A stretch of DNA of 52,519 nucleotides from Actinomadura geliboluensis. Its GTDB lineage: Bacteria; Actinomycetota; Actinomycetes; Streptosporangiales; Streptosporangiaceae. The notes below the pieces were generated by a model. It did no database searches and was not told the origin of the DNA. It saw nothing but the letters and a program-made list of their open reading frames with translations. Made by a program: the position numbers and the translations under genes. The DNA lies in assembly GCF_005889745.1 (NCBI RefSeq), contig NZ_VCKZ01000010.1, forward strand, positions 1 through 52,519. Direction: 5' to 3'. Positions 46,742-52,519 of the stretch are shown piece by piece (positions within the stretch are counted from its first letter, which is position 1; each line of letters opens with the position of its first letter).

Positions 46742-47653
46742 TCATGCCGCGTCCCCCGCCGCGGCCATTCTCACGCAGGCGTCGATCATCGCCTGCTCCG
46801 GCCCGTCCAGGGCTCGGTCTTCCCTCCCCGCCGATATGACGCACGTGGCGGCAATCTGGATCGCAAGACTTCGGGCGGGTATGTCCAGGCTCGTCCACGG
46901 GTCGTCCTGGGCAGGGACTGCCGGGCCACCGGCCGCCATATACGCGCCTAGGAACAGCTCCCATTCGTCCGGGTGAAGGACGCCTGCGGCGTAGAGCGCG
47001 GCAGGGCGGGCGAGGTCCCATGCGGGGTCGCCTCTGCCCAGGTCCTCGATGTCGATGAGCCGCCAGTGGCCGTCCCGTGCGCGGACCATCTGGCCCAGGT
47101 GCCAGTCCCCGTGGATGAGGCGCTCCGTCCGCGCCGGGGGCTCGTCCTCCTCGCCGCGTATCCATGCGGGGAGGGTGGCGAACGCGCGCCTCACCGCGTC
47201 CTCGGCGGAGCCTTCGCCCAACCGCGAGACGAGGCGGGCCACACGGGTCGGACGCCCCCAAGACGGTGCTTCTGCCGGGACGCTCTCCGCGTGGAGCGCC
47301 GCCAGAAGGCGGGCCCCTTCCGCCCAGGGGAGTTCCCGGCTCGGGTCGACCGGGTCGCCGTACGCGGCGATCGTGACGGTCCGGCCGTCCACGGTTAGGG
47401 GCGCGCCCATCGGTCCTAGGAGAAGGCCAGGGAGCGTGGCCGCCAGCCGGATCCGCTCCAAGAAGGGGGCGCCATGCTCGCGGTCGGCCTGGTGCGCCTT
47501 CACCACGATGTCACCGACGCGCACCACGAGGACGCCGTGCCGGTCGTACAACGTCTTCGGGGGAGCACTGTCCGATGGCGCGGCGGGGGCCGAAGCACGC
47601 CCGATCTCAACGAGCCGGGGGAAGAGCCCGGACTGGACGGTCTCGGTCTGCAC
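46742..47653 (-). CDS. Aminoglycoside phosphotransferase (APH)-fold protein
   Basis: A roughly 303-residue kinase-like protein of the APH/choline kinase superfamily. The Brenner-type catalytic motif is LIHGDWHLGQMV, and the DxD metal motif is LIDIEDLGRGDPAWDLARPAAL. The ATP-binding N-terminal lobe is visible around GVLVVRVGDIVVKAH. Many such proteins in actinobacteria phosphorylate unknown small molecules, so antibiotic resistance is not implied. GTG 47653 is preferred; a TTG at 47665 would overlap the acyl-CoA ligase stop. Same strand as, and 8 nt after, the ligase, so probably co-transcribed. Confidence 0.82.
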   Translation of the reverse strand: MQTETVQSGLFPRLVEIGRASAPAAPSDSAPPKTLYDRHGVLVVRVGDIVVKAHQADREHGAPFLERIRLAATLPGLLLGPMGAPLTVDGRTVTIAAYGDPVDPSRELPWAEGARLLAALHAESVPAEAPSWGRPTRVARLVSRLGEGSAEDAVRRAFATLPAWIRGEEDEPPARTERLIHGDWHLGQMVRARDGHWRLIDIEDLGRGDPAWDLARPAALYAAGVLHPDEWELFLGAYMAAGGPAVPAQDDPWTSLDIPARSLAIQIAATCVISAGREDRALDGPEQAMIDACVRMAAAGDAA

Positions 47654-47661
47654 CCGCCCAG

Positions 47662-49413
47662 TCAACCACTCTGCGCCTCACCGCTCTGCCCTTGCGCGGA
47701 GGCGGCGAACTCGTCCCGCAGCCGCTGCCGGACGACCTTTCCCAGCAGATTCCTGGGCAGTTCCGTACGCGGCAGGAACTCCGACGGCACTTTGTAGTGC
47801 GACAGATAGCGCTTGCAGTGCCGCCGCAGTTCGTCGGCCGAGAAAGGGTAGGCGGGGTGCTCCACCACGTGCGCGATGATGCGCTCCCCGCGCCGGGCGT
47901 CCGGCACGCCGACCACGGCGCAGTCGTAGACGGCGGGATGGCGGCGCAGCACCTTCTCCACCTCGGTCGGGAACACGGTGAAGCCGCTCACCTTCATCAT
48001 GTCCCGCATGCGCTCCAGGATGGTGATGAAACCGTCCTCGTCCATCACGGCGATGTCACCGGTGCGCAGCCACCCCTTCGACAGGGTCTGCGCGGTCGCG
48101 AGCGGGGCGTTCCAGTAGCCGGCGAACACCTGCGGGCCGCGCACGACCAGCTCGCCGGGCTCGCCGGGCGGCAGCACCCGCGTCGGCTCGTCCTCGGCGA
48201 CCACGACGGCGTCGGTCATCGGCAGCGGAAGCCCGACGGTCAGGTTGCGGGCGGTGCCGTCGAGGGGGTTGCCGGTGACGGCCGGGGACGCCTCCGTGAG
48301 CCCGTAGCAGTTGATCAGGCCGCGCGCGCCGGTCCGCTCCAGCCGGTCGATCGTGCTCTGCGCCAGCCCCATCGCGCCGGAGATGAAGATGCGCAGCGAC
48401 CGCAGGTCCGACGGCCGGAACCGGGGGCTGTCGAGCACCTGCTCGTACAGCGTCGGCACGCCCGGGAAGATCGTCGGCCGGTACTTGCGGATGGCCCTCA
48501 CGACCCGGTCGCCGTCGTAGCGCGGCAGCAGCACCACCGCGCCCGCCGTCATCACCGGCGCGACCAGGCAGCTCATCAGCCCGAACGAGTGGAACAGCGG
48601 CAGCACCGCCAGCGTCACGTCCGCGCCGGGGCGCCCGTCGAGGTCCCAGGCGTGCTGCTGGCAGGCGTTCGCGACGAGGTTGCGGTGCGTCAGCATCGCG
48701 CCCTTCGGCCGGCCCTCCGTCCCGCCGGTGTACTGGATCGCCGCCAGGTGCCGCGCCGGCTCCAGCGGCAGCTGCCGCACGTGCCGCCGCGGCGGCCGCT
48801 GCAGCTCCCGGAACGGGACGACGCCCGGATCGTCCGGCACGTCCGCCGTGATGGCCGCGCGCCGCCGCTGCGCCTGCACCAGCGGCAGCCGCAGCGCGAG
48901 CCGTCGGGACGCGGGCAGGTAGTCGACGAGCGACGTCACGACGATGTGGTCGAGCCGCAGCCGGGACCGCACGGCCCGCACCGTCGCGAAGGACCGGTCC
49001 AGCACGACGGCGACCCGCGCGCCGCAGTCGGCGAGCTGCCGGAGCATCTCCTCCTCGGTGTAGAGCGGGTTGTGCTGGACGGCGATGGCGCCGCGCCGCA
49101 GCACCCCGTAGAACGCGATGACCATCTGCGGGCAGTTCGGCAGGATCAGCGCGACCCGGTCGCCGGGCTGCACGCCGAGCCGGTGCAGGCCGTCGGCGAA
49201 CCGGTCCGCCGCCTCGCGCAGCTCGCGGTAGCTGAGGCGCCGGCCGAAGAAGATCAGGGCGGGCTTGCGCGGGTACCGGTCCGCGGCATCGTCGAGGAGC
49301 CGTGTGACGGGGACGTCCGGGATGTCGAGATCACCGGGGACACCGGCCGGATACCTCCGTCGCCAGGGCATGGAACGCAGTGACGAGTGCCACATAGCGC
49401 ACGATTCAACCAT
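47662..49413 (-). CDS. AMP-forming acyl-CoA ligase (long-chain fatty acid-CoA ligase family)
   Basis: An adenylate-forming enzyme of 583 residues that activates a carboxylic acid with ATP and CoA. The P-loop is YTGGTEGRPKGAMLTH, A5 is NCYGLTEASPAV, the hinge region is GWLRTGDIAVMDEDGFITILERMRDMMKVSG, and the catalytic Lys lies in RNLLGKVVRQRLR. The substrate pocket resembles FadD-type ligases, so a fatty acid is likely. ATG 49413 has GGAGAA just upstream; internal ATGs at 49395 and 49371 lack a binding site. It lies downstream of the Lrp gene on the same strand. Confidence 0.9.
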   Translation of the reverse strand: MVESCAMWHSSLRSMPWRRRYPAGVPGDLDIPDVPVTRLLDDAADRYPRKPALIFFGRRLSYRELREAADRFADGLHRLGVQPGDRVALILPNCPQMVIAFYGVLRRGAIAVQHNPLYTEEEMLRQLADCGARVAVVLDRSFATVRAVRSRLRLDHIVVTSLVDYLPASRRLALRLPLVQAQRRRAAITADVPDDPGVVPFRELQRPPRRHVRQLPLEPARHLAAIQYTGGTEGRPKGAMLTHRNLVANACQQHAWDLDGRPGADVTLAVLPLFHSFGLMSCLVAPVMTAGAVVLLPRYDGDRVVRAIRKYRPTIFPGVPTLYEQVLDSPRFRPSDLRSLRIFISGAMGLAQSTIDRLERTGARGLINCYGLTEASPAVTGNPLDGTARNLTVGLPLPMTDAVVVAEDEPTRVLPPGEPGELVVRGPQVFAGYWNAPLATAQTLSKGWLRTGDIAVMDEDGFITILERMRDMMKVSGFTVFPTEVEKVLRRHPAVYDCAVVGVPDARRGERIIAHVVEHPAYPFSADELRRHCKRYLSHYKVPSEFLPRTELPRNLLGKVVRQRLRDEFAASAQGQSGEAQSG

Positions 49414-49438
49414 TTCTCCGGCGTCCGCGCGGGACGAG

Positions 49439-49930
49439 CTACCGGGTCCAGCCCTCGGACGCGGTGACCGTCCGGGCGCCCGGGACCGGCGGCTCGACGG
49501 CGCGCCCCTCGAAGGCGGTCGACAGCACGATGTGCGAGTTCATCTCGCCGTGCTCGCCGAGCCGCTCCAGCAGCCCCTCCAGATGCGCCATCGACCCGAC
49601 CCGCACCTTCAGCATCGAGCACCAGCTGCCGCTCAGCTTGTGCACCTCGGTGACCTCCGGCAGGTCCTCCGCGGCGGTCGTCTTCAGCAGGCAGCGGCCG
49701 AGGGCGCAGCGCATCTGCACGAACGCCGTGAGCGGCTGCCCGACCCGCGCCGGATCGACCCGCGCCCCGTACCCGGTGATCACCCCCGCCTCCTCCAGCC
49801 GCCGCACCCGCTCCGCGACCGCCGGGGCGGAGAGGTTGACGAGCCCCGCCAGCCGGTTGAACGACAGACGCCCGTCCCGCTGCAACTCGGCGAGGATGCG
49901 CCAGTCGGTCTGGTCCAGGTCCCGGTCCAT
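49439..49930 (-). CDS. Lrp/AsnC-family transcriptional regulator
   Basis: A 163-residue regulator. The N-terminal winged helix-turn-helix (LDQTDWRILAELQRDGRLSFNRLAGLVNLSAPAVAERVRRLEEAGVITGY, residues 5-54) is followed by the RAM/AsnC ligand domain (PLTAFVQMRCALG; EVTEVHKLSGSWCSMLKVRV). ATG 49930 with GGAAGGAC upstream matches the normal N-terminus. It is divergent from an MFS exporter with a palindrome between them, the common layout of Lrp-controlled amino-acid or drug exporters. A 25-bp gap to the acyl-CoA ligase allows co-transcription. Confidence 0.9.
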   Translation of the reverse strand: MDRDLDQTDWRILAELQRDGRLSFNRLAGLVNLSAPAVAERVRRLEEAGVITGYGARVDPARVGQPLTAFVQMRCALGRCLLKTTAAEDLPEVTEVHKLSGSWCSMLKVRVGSMAHLEGLLERLGEHGEMNSHIVLSTAFEGRAVEPPVPGARTVTASEGWTR

Positions 49931-49981
49931 GGGCAAAGTCCTTCCGCCGAAACTCCTCGCGAACGAGAAGTCAAACGCGCA

Positions 49982-49995
49982 GATCACCAGTGATC
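49982..49995. promoter_or_regulatory. GATCAC-CA-GTGATC palindrome between lrp and MFS genes
   Basis: Perfect 6-bp arms around CA, 52 nt upstream of the lrp start and 41 nt before the MFS start, overlapping the likely -35 zone of the MFS promoter. Probable Lrp-type operator. Confidence 0.55.
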
Positions 49996-50023
49996 GCCCA
50001 TTCTCCCCGAAGATCGGCCTTCA

Positions 50024-50029
50024 TAGCGT
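50024..50029 (+). promoter_or_regulatory. TAGCGT -10 box just before the MFS start
   Basis: TAGCGT ends 6 nt before ATG 50036. The intervening TAAGGG offers a weak ribosome site, but the -10 distance favours a leaderless mRNA. Confidence 0.5.
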
Positions 50030-50035
50030 TAAGGG

Positions 50036-51184
50036 ATGGCGAAACGCTCGGGAGCGATGGCGGCCCTCTGCTCGGGCACCGCCCTGATGAACGCGTCCAT
50101 GGCGGTGGCGAGCGCGACGGGCACCCTCGTCGCCGGCGACCGGCTCGGCACCGGCTGGGGCGGCGTCCCCGGCACCGCCGGCATCGTCGGGACGGGCATC
50201 GGCGCGCTGCTGCTGACCCGGCTGACCCGCCGGCTGGGCCGCCGCGCCGCCTTCGTCCTCGGCTACGCGGCCGCGGCCGCCGGCGCCTGCCTGGCAGCCG
50301 CCGCGGTCGCGGGCGGCGACATCGCCGGGCTGTGCGCCGGCATGCTGCTGCTCGGCCTCGGCAACGCGGGCGCCCAGCTGTCCCGCTACGCGGCCGCCGA
50401 CCAGTACCCGGCCGGGCGGCGCGGCTTCGCCATCGGGCTCGTCGTGTGGTCGGCCGCCGCCGGCGCCGTCGGCGGCCCGCTGCTGCTCGACCCGTCCGGC
50501 GCCCTCGCCGGCGGCGCAGGGTTTCCCTCCCTGACCGGCCCGTTCCTCCTCGCCGTCCTCACCTGCGCGGTCGCCGCGGCCGCCGCGACCGGCACCCCGC
50601 GCGGACGGCCGGACGCCCTCACCCCACCGGTGCCCGTCCGCAGGCTGATCCGGACCCCCGCCGCGCGGTCCGCGCTGACGGTGATGGTGACGGCGCAGGT
50701 CGTGATGGTCGCCGTCATGACCGCCGCCCCGCTCGACATGCACCTGCACGGCGACGGCCTCGACGCCGTCGGGATGACCCTGTCCGCGCACACGCTCGGC
50801 ATGTTCGCGCTCTCACCCGTGACGGGCCGCCTGTTCGACCGCTTCGGCGCCCGTCCCGTGATCGTCGGCGGGCTGCTCACCCTGGCGCTGTCCACCGCGC
50901 TCGCCGCCGTCGCGACCGGCTCCGTGGGACGTCCCGCGGCGCTGTTCCTGCTCGGCTACGGCTGGAACCTGTGCTTCGTCGGCGGCAGCGGCCGGCTCGC
51001 CCGCGACCTCCCCGAGGCGGACCGCCCGCACGTCGAGGGCGCCGTCGACGCCGCCGTCTGGACGATCGCCGCCGCCGCGAGCCTGGCGTCCACCGCCGTC
51101 CTGTCGGTCGGCGGCTACGCGGCGCTGGCCTGGGCGTCCTGCGCCGCCGCGCTGCTGATCACGCTCGTCCAGATACGGCGCTGA
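50036..51184 (+). CDS. MFS transporter (12-TM)
   Basis: A 382-residue major facilitator transporter with two six-helix halves. Motif A is reduced to RLTRRLGRRAAFVLG in the first half and reappears as GRLFDRFGARPVIVGG in the second. The cytoplasmic linker (GTPRGRPDALTPPVPVRRLIRTP) divides them. No substrate-specific signature is seen. The adjacent divergent Lrp regulator suggests export of an amino acid or an inhibitory small molecule. ATG 50036 (MAKRSGAMAALCSG). Confidence 0.85.
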   Translation: MAKRSGAMAALCSGTALMNASMAVASATGTLVAGDRLGTGWGGVPGTAGIVGTGIGALLLTRLTRRLGRRAAFVLGYAAAAAGACLAAAAVAGGDIAGLCAGMLLLGLGNAGAQLSRYAAADQYPAGRRGFAIGLVVWSAAAGAVGGPLLLDPSGALAGGAGFPSLTGPFLLAVLTCAVAAAAATGTPRGRPDALTPPVPVRRLIRTPAARSALTVMVTAQVVMVAVMTAAPLDMHLHGDGLDAVGMTLSAHTLGMFALSPVTGRLFDRFGARPVIVGGLLTLALSTALAAVATGSVGRPAALFLLGYGWNLCFVGGSGRLARDLPEADRPHVEGAVDAAVWTIAAAASLASTAVLSVGGYAALAWASCAAALLITLVQIRR

Positions 51185-51185
51185 C

Positions 51186-51308
51186 TCAGATGCGCCCTGT
51201 GCCGTGGCACACGTTGCAGCGCTCATGGGTGGCGGTGCTGGTCCCGGTCCCGTTGCAGCCGGGGCACGACCGCGTCGCCGGCTTGTTGTGCTTGCCCACG
51301 TCCACCAC
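51186..51308 (-). CDS. Microprotein with two DnaJ-type CxxCxGxG zinc motifs (about 40 aa)
   Basis: A 40-residue peptide ending one base after the MFS stop on the opposite strand. It contains SCPGCNGTG and RCNVCHGTG, two copies of the CxxCxGxG motif that together form one zinc-binding unit in DnaJ. The N-terminus is short and basic (VDVGKHNKPATR). Consecutive GTG codons at 51308 and 51305 are possible starts, with GGGGGAAG directly upstream; an in-frame TAG lies further up. Probably a free-standing zinc knuckle; the role is unknown. Confidence 0.65.
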   Translation of the reverse strand: MVDVGKHNKPATRSCPGCNGTGTSTATHERCNVCHGTGRI

Positions 51309-51495
51309 CTTCCCCCGGCGCTCATCCTAGAGGTTCGGGCCCGCCGGACGCCGTCCCCCGCCCGGCAGTTCGGGGGGCGGCCCGCCGGCGGTTCACCCGG
51401 ACGGCCGAGTGCCCGCCGTCCCCCGGCGCTTGTACGCTGTCCTCCACGAGCGCCGACCTCCCGACTTGGCGCACCGAGTAAGGAGAACGCGCGGG

Positions 51496-52519
51496 TTGGT
51501 GCCCCTGCCGCTGTCCACCGTGATCCGGCCCTACGACTGGGGGTCGCGCACCGCGTTGCCGGAGCTGCTCGGCACCGCGCCGACCGGGCGCCCGCAGGCC
51601 GAGCTGTGGGCGGGCGCGCATCCGGCCGCCCCGTCGTCGGTGGACGGGACGCCGCTCAACGTCCTCATCGAACGCGACCCGGCCGGGATGCTCGGCGCGC
51701 CCTCGCTGGCCCGCTTCGGCCCGACGCTGCCCTACCTGCTCAAAGTGCTCGCGGTCGAGAAACCGCTCTCCCTCCAGGTGCACCCCACCATGGCGCAGGC
51801 GCGGGCGGGCTTCGCCGCCGAAGAAGCACGCGGCATCCCGATCGGCGACCCCGCCCGCACCTACAAGGACCCTTTCCACAAGCCCGAGATGGTCTGCGCC
51901 CTCACCGACTTCCACGGCCTCTGCGGCTTCCGCGAGCCGACCGCGACGGCGGCCCTCCTCGACGGCCTCGCCGTCCCCGCGCTGCGCCCCTGGGCGGAGA
52001 CGCTCCGCACCGCACCGCCCGCGCAGGCCCTCCGCACCGTCCTCACCGAGATGCTGGACGCGGCCTCCGCGCCGATCCTCGAAGCGGTCGAACCGGCCCT
52101 CACCGGCGTCCACGCCGACATCGCCCGCGCCTACCCCGGCGACCCCGGCGTCCTCGCCGCGCTCCTGCTCAACCACGTCGAACTGAAGCCCGGCGAGGCC
52201 CTCTTCCTCGACGCCGGAGTCCCGCACTCCTACCTCGGCGGCCTCGCGATCGAGGTCATGGCGAACTCCGACAACGTCCTGCGCTGCGGCCTCACCCCGA
52301 AGCACGTGGACGTCCCCGAACTGATGCGCGTCGTCGAGTTCGCCCCGTCCGCCCCCGCCAGGGTCGAACCCGCCGGCGACCTCTACCGGCCCGGCGTCGA
52401 CGAGTTCACCCTCGTCCACCACGACCTCGCCGACGCGGTCGACCTGCCCACCGGTCTGCCCCAGACGCTGCTCTGCCTCGAAGGCGAGGCGACGCTCGCC
52501 ACCCCCCGGCCCCTGACCC
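51496..52519 (+). CDS. manA: Mannose-6-phosphate isomerase, class I (C-terminus cut by window edge)
   Basis: Zinc enzyme interconverting mannose-6-phosphate and fructose-6-phosphate, feeding GDP-mannose and cell-wall mannan synthesis. The visible 341 residues include IRPYDWGSRTALPELLG, AELWAGAHPAAPS, LLKVLAVEKPLSLQVHPTMAQA (zinc ligands in QVHP), YKDPFHKPEMVCALTDFHGLCGFR and FLDAGVPHSYLGGLAIEVMANSDNVLRCGLTPKHVD, in normal family order. TTG 51496 follows AGGAGA by 9 nt; GTG 51499 is the alternative start. The sequence remains open at the right edge, with about 50 residues probably missing. Confidence 0.93.
   Translation, partial: MVPLPLSTVIRPYDWGSRTALPELLGTAPTGRPQAELWAGAHPAAPSSVDGTPLNVLIERDPAGMLGAPSLARFGPTLPYLLKVLAVEKPLSLQVHPTMAQARAGFAAEEARGIPIGDPARTYKDPFHKPEMVCALTDFHGLCGFREPTATAALLDGLAVPALRPWAETLRTAPPAQALRTVLTEMLDAASAPILEAVEPALTGVHADIARAYPGDPGVLAALLLNHVELKPGEALFLDAGVPHSYLGGLAIEVMANSDNVLRCGLTPKHVDVPELMRVVEFAPSAPARVEPAGDLYRPGVDEFTLVHHDLADAVDLPTGLPQTLLCLEGEATLATPRPLT

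Noticed and set aside
46742..47653. Aminoglycoside resistance by the APH-fold and Eis-like genes
   Set aside because: Both folds are widespread in actinobacteria with unrelated substrates, and there is no resistance-gene context or biosynthetic cluster here.
1..52519. tRNA, rRNA, insertion sequences, integrase, attachment sites, prophage or biosynthetic gene cluster
   Set aside because: Looked for tRNA T-arm motifs, transposase or integrase signatures, terminal inverted repeats, and PKS/NRPS modules by reading the sequence and proteins; none seen.

Overview
The window is very GC-rich bacterial DNA with dense genes, frequent GTG starts and many 4-nt start/stop overlaps. It is clearly an actinobacterium. 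SepH, DUF4193, DUF3710, DUF3159, a bL37-like ribosomal peptide and the order ferrochelatase - inositol monophosphatase - cutR - cutS - DUF4193 - dut match the conserved core known from Streptomyces. The accessory genes and overall style fit a filamentous genus such as Actinomadura or another Thermomonosporaceae member; that genus-level call is inference. I see no rRNA, tRNA, CRISPR array, transposase or integrase, and no sign of a recent insertion.

Layout. 1-7.2 kb: sepH (cut by the left edge), a membrane protein with DPNATRLD repeats, a sugar-lactone oxidase, a membrane-anchored lytic transglycosylase, ferrochelatase and inositol monophosphatase. 7.3-13.6 kb: a conserved small protein, the CutR/CutS two-component system, a receptor Ser/Thr kinase, a DUF4193 zinc protein, an EcsC-like protein and DUF4235. 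13.7-17.7 kb: a leaderless valyl-tRNA synthetase of the archaeal-like sequence type and a CYP125-like P450. 17.7-21.8 kb (minus strand): a short YidC paralogue with DUF6412, downstream of a tightly overlapped operon encoding an unknown protein, MauE, a MauD-like thioredoxin, a Tat-exported protein with 12 cysteines and two small membrane proteins. 22-29.3 kb: dut, DUF3710, a 26-residue bL37-like ribosomal peptide, a PIG-L deacetylase, an ArsB/NhaD-type transporter, a MacB-type ABC pair, an OB-fold protein and DUF3159. 29.3-35.5 kb: two TrkA-type RCK proteins divergent from a KimA-like potassium permease, then a TRAM rRNA methyltransferase and an Eis-like acetyltransferase. 35.5-38.8 kb: a DUF1906 protein, a secreted Lys/His/Pro-repeat protein and an F420 oxidoreductase. 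38.8-41.4 kb: a DHA2 efflux pump and its divergent TetR regulator, separated by an operator array. 41.4-46.3 kb: a PARG-type ADP-ribose hydrolase divergent from the Hen1-Pnkp RNA repair operon. 46.4-52.5 kb: a zinc-ribbon protein, an APH-fold protein, an acyl-CoA ligase, an Lrp regulator with a divergent MFS pump, a DnaJ-zinc-motif microprotein, and manA (cut by the right edge).

The best candidates for an under-described system are two. The first is the six-gene MauE/MauD operon (18.8-21.8 kb), which appears to make and oxidise an exported 12-Cys protein with no methylamine dehydrogenase large subunit. The second is the RNA-repair island (41.4-46.3 kb), where a PARG-type hydrolase faces hen1-pnkp across about 65 bp. 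Several genes also carry a TANNNT -10 box only 6-8 nt before the start codon, which predicts leaderless mRNAs.
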